From contig CAUWAG010000007.1 in assembly GCA_963556695.1 (NCBI GenBank), forward strand, positions 496,001-560,000: 64,000 nt of DNA, read 5' to 3'. Made by a program: the position numbers and the translations under genes. Positions 33,479 to 43,911 of the stretch are shown piece by piece. The notes beneath the pieces were generated by a model. The model was not told the DNA's origin, ran no database searches, and saw nothing but the letters and a program-made list of their open reading frames with translations. The first letter of the stretch is position 1; every line of letters begins with the position of its first letter. This DNA is from Anthostomella pinea (Eukaryota > Ascomycota > Sordariomycetes > Xylariales > Xylariaceae).

Positions 33479-34729
33479 ATGGATATATTTTCCAAGACAG
33501 AAAGCAATAAGCTACCCCCTTTCTGCAAGAATATTGACCACAAGATCGAGCTCAAGCCAGGGGCCAAGACTCTTCGCCTGCACCCCTTATATAGCATGAA
33601 GGCCGACCACGTTATTGTCCTCAAGCAATATCTGACAGAACACTTATATAAGGAATGGATTGTTCCCAATAGAGCAGAGTATGGGTCCCTTATTCTTTTT
33701 GCCAAAAAGCCGAATAAAGGCTTGCGTTTCTGTGTCGACTACCGCGAGCTCAATGCTCAGTCAAAAAAAGACCGCTACCCGCTGCTATTAATCAGCGAAA
33801 CTTTGAAACGTCTATCTTGCGCTAAGCTGTTCACCAAGCTGGATATCAGGGCGGCTTTCCACCGAATCCGCATAGATCCAGCCTCTGAGGAACTCACGGC
33901 CTTCCGCACGCGCTTTGGCCAGTATAAGTACAAGGTGCTCCCTTTTGGACTTTGTAACGGCCCAAGTACCTTTCAGCGGTATATCAATAAGGCCTTGTTT
34001 CCATATCTGGATGAGTTCTGTACAGCCTATGTGGACAATATCTTGATCTTTTCTGCAGACCCATTGGAACACTGGGACCATGTCCGCAAAGTCCTAAAGA
34101 AACTCTATGAAGCTGGCCTCCAGGCTGACATCAAGAAGAGCGAGTTTGCTGTCATATCAACAAAATTCCTGGGATATATAATATCAACCAGTGGCATATC
34201 AGTTGATCAAGCCAAGATTGCTACCGTGAAGGACTGGGAAGAGCCTAGGACTATTAAAGAATTACAGTCTTTCTTGGGATTCTGTAACTTCTACCGGCAA
34301 TTCATAGATGGTTTTAGCAGGATAACTAAACCTCTTTACTGTCTTACTGTGGCAACCAAGTACCTATGGACCAAGGCACAGCAGAGAGCCTTTGACAACC
34401 TAAAGGATGCCTTATGCTCAGCTCCCTTGCTCTCATATTTCAAGGAAGCAGCTCCTACCAAGCTGGAAATAGACGCTTTAGATGGTATAGTCTCAGCAGC
34501 CCTCTCCTAACAGGATGAGCAAGACAACTGGCATCCAGTGGCCTATCTATCGCGAACTATGAATGCAGCAGAGTGCAACTATCCCATCCATAATAAGGAA
34601 TTACTGGCAATTGTCTATGCCATGCGAGAATGGAACCACATGCTCACTGCCCTTCAGCATCCCCTTTCTGTTTTCATAGATCATCAGGCACTCCAATACT
34701 TCGCCACTAAGCGACAACTCAATTCCTGA
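33479..34729 (+). pseudogene. Gypsy reverse transcriptase and RNase H, catalytically mutated
   Basis: 33479-34510 encodes the RT: DYRELNAQSKKDRYPLLLIS, KLDIRAAFHRIRI, LPFGLCNGPSTFQRYIN. The active site AYVDNILIFS has the second catalytic Asp changed to Asn (GAT to AAT). The connection and RNase H follow (SFLGFCNFYRQFI; then VAYLSRTMN and YPIHNKELLAIVYAMREW in 34538-34729). A stop at 34508 and another at 34729 interrupt it. Confidence 0.9.
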
Positions 34730-35040
34730 CAAGCAGCCTGGGATGAGGATATCTCGGGCCTGGACTTCACTATCTCTTACTGTTCAGGTAGGGAGAACCA
34801 GGTAGCTGATACTTTATCACGGAAAGCCGTAGATCTGGCTACACAGAAGGCCATCCAGGATGAAAGTCGCCGCCAGATCCTCCTACCTATTAAAAGGTTC
34901 AATGGACCTGTTGACCTGCCTGTGACCGACCCGTCACCTAGTCCAGAGGACAACCTGGTATGTGCCATTGTGGCCACCTTGGAAGCCAACAATCAGGACC
35001 CTGACGGTTCTCTAGGGGTGTTCAGCTTATTGATGCCATT

Positions 35041-36006
35041 TTGACAGCCAACCGCTCTTCAGAGACCTTACTCTTTGAGCGGGAAAAAGCCAAACACAGT
35101 CAGCAAGATTACAGTCTTGTTGATGGCTTGTTGTTAAAAGAGGGACGCCTCGTGGTGCCTGATGAGGGGCACCTACACACACGACTTTGTGATGAGATTC
35201 ACAGACTACCTTTCTGTGCACACCCTGGCCGGAACAAGATGCGTGCCTTAGTAGCAGAGCGTTATTCCTGGCCAGGTATGGGTGCTTTTATAGACCGTTA
35301 TTGCGTTCATTGCCCAGAATGTGGCAGAGGCCGCAATTCCCGTCTCAAGCCAGCCGGCTTGCTACAACCTCTGCCTATACCAGATCGTCCTTGGCAACAT
35401 GTCTCTATGGACTTCAAGACCATGCCAAAAGACAAGCTAGGCTATGACACGATCTATGTGGTGGTAGACCGACTAGGCAAACGCCCGTGGTCTATTCCGA
35501 CATATAAGACGTGTACAGCCAAGGACCTTGCCACTTTATACTTTAATGAATCTTGGAGGGTCTATGGCACCCCTGAGACTGTGACTTCAGACCGTGGTCC
35601 CCAGTTCATTGCTGCCTTTTTGGATGAACTAGCCAAGCTCACAGGAATGGATCTACGCCGCTCTACTACAGAGCACCCTCAGACGGATGGTTAGACAGAG
35701 ATCATTAACCAGTTTCTTCAGACCAAGCTCCGACCCTTTATAAGCCACTTTCAGGATGACTGGTCTTAATTGTTGCCCTATCTTGATTTTGTTTATACCA
35801 CACAACCTCATGCAAGTACCAGCTTATCTCCAGCTGAGGTTGAACTGGGGTTTCTTCTAATCATGACATTTGACTGGGATAAACGCAGTCCTCTCTCAAG
35901 AAAGACGCCTATTACAGAGCGGCTAAGTCGTTCAGATGCTCAAGAGTTTGCTGAACGCCGGGCACAGGCCATGGTATGGGCCAAAACCAACCTCTTTAAG
36001 GCATAA
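35041..36006 (+). pseudogene. Gypsy integrase core, broken
   Basis: The zinc-binding HHCC segment (HRLPFCAHPGRNKM to YCVHCPEC) is followed by the DDE core: SMDFKTM, TVTSDRGPQFI, and the Glu region after QTDG where a TAG at about 35692 breaks the frame. A further stop lies at about 35767. The piece to 36006 carries the rest of the core. Confidence 0.88.
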
Positions 36007-36066
36007 ATAAAGTACAAGAAACAGGCTGACAAGTCCCAACGACCAATTGACTGGAAGCCAGGCGAT

Positions 36067-37331
36067 ATGGTATATGTCCGCAAAGAAGCATGGCATACTG
36101 ACCGCCCACATGATGGATTGGACAACCCTTATATGGGACCATATCGGGTTGTCAAACAGATCAATGAGAACGCCTTTGAGATTGATTTACCCCCTGGGAT
36201 AAACGCTCATCGGGTCATCAATGCAAGCCGCTTAGTACGGTCACCAAATGACCCTGTCCCAGGTCAGGTGATTCCTCCACCGCCGCCCATCGATGTGGAT
36301 GGGGTTCCTGAGTGGGAAGTTAACAAGATTCTGTCCTCCCGCCTAACCCGGGGCAAGCTGGAGTACCAGGCTGAATGGACAGGTCATGATCCTGACCCAA
36401 TGTGGTACCCAGCAGCTAACTTTAGAAACTCGGCTGTATGCGTCAAAGAGTTCCATGACACAAATTTGTTTGTTTGTTTGTTTGTTTTGTTTTTAACGTC
36501 GGGGGTAGCTCCTCAGTAGTGCAAACCACGCCTCCCAGAGCCTCTGCATCGCAGGGTTGTGGAGGTCTCAAGATAATAAGTACAGTCAGTCCCGCTCACG
36601 GGCCCATCCCCGTTGTTGCGGTGGTATGACCTTGGGGTCATCCATCTGGTCCTTCAAGGAAGGCTATCTATCGAGGGCAGATTGTTGAAAAGAACTTGCT
36701 CTTCTCCACGAATTTTGCCCATTCTGTGCTCCTCTCCCCTAAGTATTGTAAACAAGCTGCCCTAGGCGAATGCCTAGGCAGTAGCCGATTTTTCCCCAGC
36801 CTCTTACAAAAGAAAATGTGTTGTGGTGTTTTCTTCTCACCACAGTTGCAGTGATCATTCGAGTCTGTGTGCCCAAAGCGTTCATGGTAGCTGGCAAAGT
36901 CGCCATGTCCAGATCTGGCCGCTAGAAGTCTGTGTAAAGTACTCCTCTTAAAAGATATAAGGTCTCTTTCAGTTACTGCGTGTGAGTATACTTCTTGATA
37001 CCTAGATTCTGAATGGTCTTTCCACCATTGGTTGAACTCCTTTCTGCCCTTTCTTTTGAGATCTCTCTTGACCCAAGAGATTGTAGGAAGGCTTGTTGTG
37101 TCTGTTTCCAGCATGACACCCTCTTTTGCTAATGTGTCGGCAGCTTCATTGCCATCAATATCTCTGTTCCATGACACAAATCCCAAGGCGCCAGGTCCCC
37201 CTCAAAGGTTACAGCAATGGATAGAGGCTGCTGCTGATGATCAGGACCTAACTGATCTTGAGGAAGACAACCTGCCTGTAAAAGGCTCTGCACAAGGAGT
37301 AAGAAGAACTCGGAAGAAACCATTGTCATAA
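36067..37331 (+). pseudogene. Gypsy integrase C-terminus with chromodomain, split by a LINE insertion
   Basis: 36067 onward encodes the GPY/F-like module (MGPYRVVKQINENAFEIDLP) and a chromodomain (EWEVNKILSSRLTRGKLEYQ, then AEWTGHDPDPMWYPAANF). The frame is cut at 36466 by a LINE fragment and continues after 37181 (NPKAPGPPQRLQQWIEAAAD) to a stop at 37331. Chromodomains of this type direct integration toward marked chromatin in chromoviruses. Confidence 0.88.
36466..37166 (-). mobile_element. 5'-truncated Tad-like LINE inserted in the gypsy element
   Basis: A 701-bp fragment flanked by a perfect 15-bp duplication (TTCCATGACACAAAT, 36451-36465 and 37167-37181), in reverse orientation. It starts inside the last RNase H motif (RDIDGNEAADTLAKEG) and encodes the LINE C-terminus to 36668, including CNCGEKKTPQHIFFC. 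It ends in a 3' UTR and a (CAAA)n tail. Its last about 85 bp match the SINE 3' end. 5' truncation with a long duplication is typical of target-primed reverse transcription. Confidence 0.93.
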
Positions 37332-37343
37332 ACTGACTTTGAT

Positions 37344-37357
37344 AAAGGGGGGAATAG
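37344..37357 (+). promoter_or_regulatory. Polypurine tract of the gypsy element
   Basis: AAAGGGGGGAATAG lies immediately before the 3' LTR, the expected plus-strand primer position. Confidence 0.8.
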
Positions 37358-37569
37358 TGTGACGGCTTGCACAGACCTTCCCACATGACAAGTGGATACT
37401 TCCTAATAGGGGAAGGATCTGACCAGAGGATCCCCTTAAAGGGGCAACCTCCCATTGTACCTATCTCTCTCTCTCTTCCTTTCCTCTCTAGTCTTGATAT
37501 TCTTGTCAATAGAGTAATAGCTGCTTGCTGCTGGCCATGTCCCAGCTCCTCAGTACGCTCGCCGTGACA
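37358..37569 (+). repeat. 3' LTR of the gypsy element
   Basis: 212 bp, same length as the 5' LTR, differing only at a few sites (for example CTTGC/CTGC near the start and GGCCATGTCCC/GGTTATGTACC near the end). Followed by the TATAC duplication. Confidence 0.93.
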
Positions 37570-38570
37570 TATACGGCTACTTGCTATAAATTAAAAAGTA
37601 AATAAAGCTTTAATTCAATTATAATAAATCCGATTTCAAATTTCTTTTATAAAGATAAATTTCGTTAAAAAGTTGTTTATAAAATAATTTAAAAATAAGG
37701 GCAAAGAATTAGTTTAGAAGTTAAAATACATAAAATTTAAACAATATTATATTTTTATACTTATATAATTAATTCCATGTAAAACGCAGATAGTTTATAC
37801 ATAAGTGAGGGTTTAACGGCTTTAACGATATTATCTTTTAAGTATAAATTTAATACCGATATAATTTATGATATTCCTTATTTATCAAATTATCATTATT
37901 TTTATACTTGATATAATAGCTATTAGAATTTATATAAATAATAATTCGTTAACGTAACTTTTTTTATAAAGGTATTTTTTATAATCTTAAAAAATGTACT
38001 TTTTTCTATTAATTAAAATGAATAAATCGAAAAAGACTGACTTTATATGTTTGAATAATAATTTAAACTTATATCGCTTTTTAATATAAAATACATTTAT
38101 TATTACTATCGTTGATATTACGATATATTAAAATGTACTTAATACAAAAACTAAAAAATAGTATAACTTATAATCATTTATGAATAATTAAATTCGATAT
38201 TATTTGTAACGTTATAATTAATATATTAACTTATATTCTTACTACTTATTTTAATAAGTATAAAAGGTTAAATCGGCTTAAATTGAAAGATATATATAAT
38301 TAATATAACAACTAGATACATATATTATATAAAGCGGTATTAAATTTATACTAAGTGATTCAAGAATTAACCCTTTAATTATTTAGCCTTTAAGTTACAA
38401 AACTATTAAAAAGCGTCTTAATTTTTTTAATAAACAAAGCTAACTATTTTTATAAAATATTTAATATTAAAAAACCTACTTACTATATAAATAACTATTT
38501 AATATTAACAACGCTTAACTACGTAATGCCTTATAAGCTTTAGCCTTGATTTCAAAAGGCAAAGTTACTA
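37570..38570. other. AT-rich tract, right edge of the transposon island
   Basis: About 1 kb of very AT-rich DNA without open frames, switching to normal composition at about 38570. Interpreted as heavily RIP-mutated repeat remains. Confidence 0.72.
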
Positions 38571-41496
38571 CCGGATCGGGAAGCCTTAAAGTTAAGGCAA
38601 CTGCATAACGGTACCAGCACTATGTATATAGCATTCCATAAAACCAGAGCAACAGCTCTTCCTAATTCTGCTCATATGTCCTGGGTAGTTACCTAGGGCA
38701 GCAACAATCTCCTCGTAGATAATGGGTCCAATGTTGGCTAATTGATCCAGAAATTCATGCTGCCCTGACCACTAGAGATGTTCGCGAACAAGGCCTTGAC
38801 CCATTTCTACCCATCCATCTCGCCAGTCATACTTAGGGGTCTCACCGTTGAGGGGCTTCATAGTTACCAGCCCAGTAGATTTAGAGATGGCGTAAATACA
38901 CAGTCGAGGGATCCAGCGTCTTGTCCTAGCGCTTCGCTATGTGATGGGCTTAGCTCGTGAACGTCTCGCTGCAATTCGAGAAGGTCAGAAGGAGGAGGCG
39001 GTAAGGGATCGACCCAGCAAATGAAGAACACGACTTGGGCATCTGTAAGATGATGGGCCCTCGCACGTCGTCACCTCGACATCTTTGCCCCAACATATTA
39101 TGCTATCTACCGCGTGCCCAAGAACTTGGTGCGGGTGTTTGCGTTCCGCCTCACCAATGCATTCCTGGGCTCGTGGAGCTCGACTCCTGGAATGCATTCG
39201 CCGAAAACGGCAGGCTACGAGAAAGATGCTGACGGAAATATGACATCGCATTGTGTCTAGTAGTATGTCTCTAGTAGTAGAGACAGCGCACACAGACCTG
39301 ACCGTTGGTCGCGTCTAACGCTTTTCAGATAACGACCACGGATGGCAGAAGTAAGGCCTTCAGGGCGAAGAATTCGGTAAAGACATGGTGATATTGAAGG
39401 TGTTCGTTGTCCGCATAGGGGCTAGTCTTAAGGCTTTGTCCTGCCAAAGGACCCGTCACTTGTATTGGACCTAGGATGGATAGGGGCTTGGGTTTTGCGT
39501 CAGTTCTGGGCCTGCAAAGATACAAGTTGCACCTTGCACTACACTTAGGAGAATATGATGCAATTTGGACAGTTGAGCGAACGTGAGTAGTAAATTATTT
39601 GCTGAAGTAGACTGGTCTGCACAATGAGCTAGCCTATACGGTCGTGAAATATGGCGTCCTTGGGCTTCGCCGCATCATCGCCCTGGCCTTGCTGGTCAAG
39701 TCAAAATCAACACGGGTAATAAGGGTGTACCGTGGTCGACAGCGAATTGAACCAGTCGCTGTTCAATATCACCACAGTGACTACCTTACTGACGTGTTGT
39801 CAAGTGGCAAGGGATGGATGCCTCACCAACCTATCTCATTGCACTGTGAAGATGAGCTGAGCACAACACAGTTGTTTTGGCCAAGGCAATCCATGGAAGG
39901 GTGGTACTTGGATGTAGCACTGGAGACAAAGCGATCCTACGCTGCTGCTGAAGTGTCAACAGCATGCCTGCAATGGCTGCGGTGTGTCTGTGACAGCTCT
40001 CCCGGTTATACAGCTTCGCATATCCGTAATATTGGAGCCTCGTGAGACAGTGGCATGCGCACCCAATAGCCTCCCTTGTCCCATGAAGCCCGAGCACCAC
40101 GATGAGAGCAAGGAAGACGAAGCAGCGCCACGACCTCTCCCACCTAACCTTGTGACCTTCATAGATCTGATTGCCTGCTCGAGGTTGCAGGGTGAAAGCA
40201 GACCCTCTTCCCGCGCTTAAGTGTAGATCCACGAGGCGATGCCTCTGCCTATCGAAATCTCCTTACCTGGTAGATGGAGCTTTATGGTGGTCTACGGAGT
40301 TTGAACTTTGCGAAGAAGAAGAAGAAAGAGAAGAAGAAAAAGTGACAAGTAGGTAGTTTACAGGGATTCGTACCCCTGGCCCATGGCCTCAGGCGATATG
40401 CACGGTCACGTGTACAGCAGGCAGGCAGTTATCTCCACTTCATATTCGACAACACCGAGCCAGTTGACACTTCATACAACTGCCATCTTGGCGACAGTTT
40501 CACCACTAGAGCACAATTCAAGCAGCTCGCCCGTAAGGGGGTCTCGAGACCACCATGGGTTCATTGTCCTTGCGTACAGCCCGAATGAAGGGCTCGTCCG
40601 CGATGGTGATTGCATAGAATCACCAAGCCCGGAGTTCTCCGAGTTCAAAGCACTCAGGTTCCTGTATGCACTTCCATCATGACAGGAAACATGCTTTGGT
40701 CTCTAGCCACGGAGTCGGTATGTACCTGGATAACGGATCGCTCTCTTTTCTTCATCTCATGCAAGCTTGGTCTTTGTGATACTGTGATCTCAGCCTTAGG
40801 AAGGGTTTGGCGTGCAGCACTACCAGTCGTTGCAGCCGTGTCCTTTGATGCCACACGTCCTCCATTGCGGCCTCAGGTGACCCTCCTCACCAATGGATAT
40901 GATTGCCTCACAACGATTATCTTCGTCCCGCCAAGTTCGCTTAGCTCCGTTCTCCCACAAATCCATCACCCCCGAAGGCAGAGCGGATTTTTACCCCATT
41001 GTTCAGCCTCTATAGCCCCCCCTTATCGCCATCCATTGTGTCTTCACCTCTCCAGGGCTTGCACAGTTCCACTTTCCCTCCACTCGTCAGCCATATATCG
41101 TGGCCGGCAATCAACTCGTCCACCGGATACCACCCTTCCACCATCCCTCGTGCTCGTCGTTGCACGTACCAAGACGTTGGACCAAGCGTCTTTCGAACAC
41201 GGCGCAACCTCCTACTGGCTCTCCTTTGATACCTGCTATCTACAATATTCTCTCAAGGGCAACCACCGTCTGGACTACTACCCTTTATTGTCGCTGATCG
41301 ACCTTAGGCAGCACTCCTCTTGCACTTTCCATCCTTCTTAGGACACTTCTTTATTATCACGGGTTCCTGCGGAGGCTCCTTTTCTCACAGATCATATTAG
41401 ACAAAGAACCGATTGAAAGGTATCCCGCCGCAACTGCATTTATAAACCGCCATCATCTATCGGTTCTGAACCGACAGCCACTTTCCTCACGTCGAA
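38571..41496. other. Long spacer before the DNA methyltransferase gene
   Basis: About 2.9 kb of near-normal composition. Short open frames on both strands show no recognisable domain, conserved motif or splice-consistent extension. A purine-rich run (GAAGAAGAAGAAGAAAGAG, about 40310) and a pyrimidine-rich leader (40900-41600) probably belong to the downstream promoter and 5' UTR. Confidence 0.5.
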
Positions 41497-41649
41497 TTGA
41501 CAATTCGCTTGCCAGTTCATTCCGAACAACGTCTTCGGTGTGCACCAGATCTTACCTACACCTCTCCGAAGCAGCACGCTCCAGTTTCAGTCCAAGCTTC
41601 TGCTTCCGCCAACCATCTTCAGAGCTACACAGGATATCTCGGCGCAGGA

Positions 41650-41705
41650 GGTACGTCCACAATATTAACTTTGAATGGCACCATCTCTGATTGTGCATGG
41701 CTTAG
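41650..41705 (+). other. Probable 5'-leader intron of the methyltransferase gene
   Basis: GTACGT at the donor and GCTTAG at the acceptor bracket a stretch just before the ATG at 41716. Splicing here would leave the ATG in a short leader or extend the N-terminus, so the start choice depends on it. Confidence 0.5.
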
Positions 41706-41715
41706 GTCTGATATC

Positions 41716-43911
41716 ATGAGTCCGAGGTCGAACTCTGCAGCTCAGGCGCAAGAAGATAAATGGGACGAGGAAATTGCCGAGGACCTGGGCCAAGCCCAGG
41801 TCGAGCGCCGTCTGCATGAAATGGCAGCAAATCCTGCCCGCCAAGCCCCAGTCAAGGTTGACGACATAGACGAGGAGAAGCAGGAAGAAGCACTCCGACC
41901 TGAGATCGCGGCCTTCATTGACCTTACAGCATTCGACAAGCCGCGGGGTGGACGGCAACGAAAGGTCCACAAAGTCCGCAACCTTTCTATCCGAGACCCG
42001 AATTTTGTTCTCAACAAATGTGAACACAATGATCTCCTCCTCAAGCCCGGCATCACTGTCGAGATCGAGCCCTGTGACGACTTGTACAAGGCCTCATTCC
42101 TCATGATCCAATTCATCATCCAAACTCCGACAGGGGTTAAACTACGTGGTCTTCCCATGACCCGACTAAGAAACCTCCGAGGCCAGCTTCGAAGGCTGCG
42201 CAACGAACTCTGTCTGGTTTTCCAGCTCGATGCGGACGACGGACGTGAGAAGGAGGCGCAGGGGGCAATTGATATCGAGGTGGAGAAGATTGTGAACATC
42301 CGAGACTGCCACTTCACAAACGCAGACTTCCCCACCTTTCGCTTTGATCCCTACATCTACAAGAGTGAGGAGCAGGTCGAGGCAAAGGGCCTGCTCATGT
42401 GTCGATGGAAGAGCATTCGCATCTACAAGGACGCTGCCACCCGACTGAAGAAAGGCCCCCCAGTCGAGTTCATCCTCGAGCATGTCAGAGAAGATGAGGT
42501 CCCCAGAAGCCGGTTCCGGCTGCCTCCCGCTACACGACTGAACGACTGGCGTGGCGGCAAGGTGCGCGGAGGAGCCTACAATCCTCAAGAGCCGAACGAT
42601 ACCCAGGTCGTCATCAACCTGGACGGGGATGAGAATGTCGCCGAATCAGGTGGAGGCTGGATGCCCATACAACCCGGCCAACAGTACACGTTTGGCGATA
42701 TGTTCTGTGGCGCTGGAGGTGCCTCGTTAGGTGCCAGGAAGGCTGGATTCCGCATCAAGCTGAGTTGCGACCATATGGGTTCCGCGTGCAGAACCTACAA
42801 GCACAACTTTCCCGAGGCCACATTGTATGAGGAAGACATCTACGACTTCATCAAGAGAGCGGATGATGCGGGCGTACGGGTCGATGCCCTTCACCTATCT
42901 CCTCCCTGCCAGTTCTGGTCTCCAGCTCACACCGTTGCCGGCAAGAACGACGAGGCCAACGTCGCTGCCCTGTTCTCGTGCTCACCCCTTATCAAGAAGC
43001 TGCGCCCCCGCGTATTCACCTTGGAGCAGACCTTCGGTATCCTGTCTTCCAAGTTCGAGCATTATTTCAATGCCCTTGTCCACGGCTTCACGCAGTACGG
43101 CTACTCGGTGCGCTGGAAGGTCGTCCACCTGCAGACCTGGGGCCTCCCGGCCAGACGCCAGCGTTTGATCATGATCGGTGCCTGTCCTGGCGAGGACCTG
43201 CCCCCCTATCCCGCGACTACGCACTCGGAGAATCCCCGGCCAGGCGATGGAACCAAGCGATGGGTCACGGTCAAACAGATGCTGGATAAGATCCCCCCAG
43301 ATCTCAAAGAACGGGACGACATGCACAACCCCGCCAAGTTGCCCGTCAAGAACCACGCACCTTGGAACCCCAACGTCTTCCTCAATCGGTGCATCACCAC
43401 TAACGGGGGCTTCGGAAACTACCACCCGAGCGGACTACGAGATTTCACCCAACGAGAGTATGCCGTCCTCCAGACCTTCTCTATCGACTACACCTTCGAC
43501 AAGAGGTTTAGAAAGAAGCAGATCGGCAACGCATTTCCGCCCATGATCGTGAAGGCCCTCCTGAAGCACATACGGGTGCACCTTCAGGAGATAGACCGCG
43601 TGCATTCTCCTGAGAACGATCACATCGACCCGGACGACCCGTATCTAGTCGTGATCCACGATGTCGACGAAGAGAAACTGCAACGTGCACGCAGAGCACA
43701 GAGCGAAGGAAGCGACGTGGTCTGTACCGGCTCCCGCCCCCTGCGCCGTGGCAGCAACGAAAGCAGCGGAAGCATCACTGTCGCTGATTCCGACACCTCA
43801 CCGGACGAGATGGACGTTGATACAAGCATGGATAGCGACAGTCCGAGCTTCTGCATTGACCCCGTCCAGCGACGCACCTGGGGCGTCATCGACCTAGAAA
43901 AGGAAGACTGA
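41716..43911 (+). CDS. rid: RID/Masc1-type C5 cytosine DNA methyltransferase
   Basis: 731 residues from ATG 41716 (the frame is open upstream to 41497, but a splice-like intron lies between). N-terminal about 110-280: BAH-like region. Catalytic domain: motif I FGDMFCGAGGASLG (about 325-338); motif IV PPCQFWSPAHT with catalytic Cys398; motif VI EQT at 437-439, where typical enzymes have ENV; motif VIII ARRQRLIMIG; motif X QIGNAFPPMIVKALL. The PPCQ plus EQT combination is the hallmark of the fungal Masc1/RID clade, needed for repeat-induced point mutation in Neurospora and methylation-induced premeiotically in Ascobolus. The C-terminal tail is Ser/Asp-rich. The gene is intact beside a RIP-decayed transposon island. 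Confidence 0.9.
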   Translation: MSPRSNSAAQAQEDKWDEEIAEDLGQAQVERRLHEMAANPARQAPVKVDDIDEEKQEEALRPEIAAFIDLTAFDKPRGGRQRKVHKVRNLSIRDPNFVLNKCEHNDLLLKPGITVEIEPCDDLYKASFLMIQFIIQTPTGVKLRGLPMTRLRNLRGQLRRLRNELCLVFQLDADDGREKEAQGAIDIEVEKIVNIRDCHFTNADFPTFRFDPYIYKSEEQVEAKGLLMCRWKSIRIYKDAATRLKKGPPVEFILEHVREDEVPRSRFRLPPATRLNDWRGGKVRGGAYNPQEPNDTQVVINLDGDENVAESGGGWMPIQPGQQYTFGDMFCGAGGASLGARKAGFRIKLSCDHMGSACRTYKHNFPEATLYEEDIYDFIKRADDAGVRVDALHLSPPCQFWSPAHTVAGKNDEANVAALFSCSPLIKKLRPRVFTLEQTFGILSSKFEHYFNALVHGFTQYGYSVRWKVVHLQTWGLPARRQRLIMIGACPGEDLPPYPATTHSENPRPGDGTKRWVTVKQMLDKIPPDLKERDDMHNPAKLPVKNHAPWNPNVFLNRCITTNGGFGNYHPSGLRDFTQREYAVLQTFSIDYTFDKRFRKKQIGNAFPPMIVKALLKHIRVHLQEIDRVHSPENDHIDPDDPYLVVIHDVDEEKLQRARRAQSEGSDVVCTGSRPLRRGSNESSGSITVADSDTSPDEMDVDTSMDSDSPSFCIDPVQRRTWGVIDLEKED

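Larger units (their letters stand above)
30072..37569 (+). mobile_element. Chromodomain Ty3/gypsy LTR retrotransposon, complete but inactivated
   Basis: Bounded by 212-bp LTRs (30072-30283, 37358-37569) that start TGTGACGG and end CCGTGACA. A 5-bp duplication TATAC (30067-30071 and 37570-37574) flanks it. Order: gag, aspartic protease (LIDTGAE), RT, RNase H, integrase (HHCC then DDE), chromodomain. It contains a SINE (32836-33400) and a 5'-truncated LINE (36466-37166) as later insertions; without them it is about 6.2 kb. There are many stops. LTRs differ at only a handful of transitions. The integrase C-terminal chromodomain and the self-priming site place it with fungal chromoviruses of the Tf1/sushi kind. 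Confidence 0.95.

Noticed and set aside
36466..37166. A host gene encoding an RNase H-like protein on the minus strand
   Set aside because: It is flanked by a 15-bp target duplication, 5'-truncated and ends in a CAAA tail: a LINE fragment whose open frame happens to extend into gypsy DNA.
30072..37569. An endogenous virus
   Set aside because: The element is an ordinary LTR retrotransposon with gag-pol and chromodomain and no envelope gene.
38571..41496. Possible protein genes in the spacer before the methyltransferase (for example 39644-40045, 40610-41341)
   Set aside because: No recognisable motif, no plausible splice extension, and overlapping frames of equal length on both strands.
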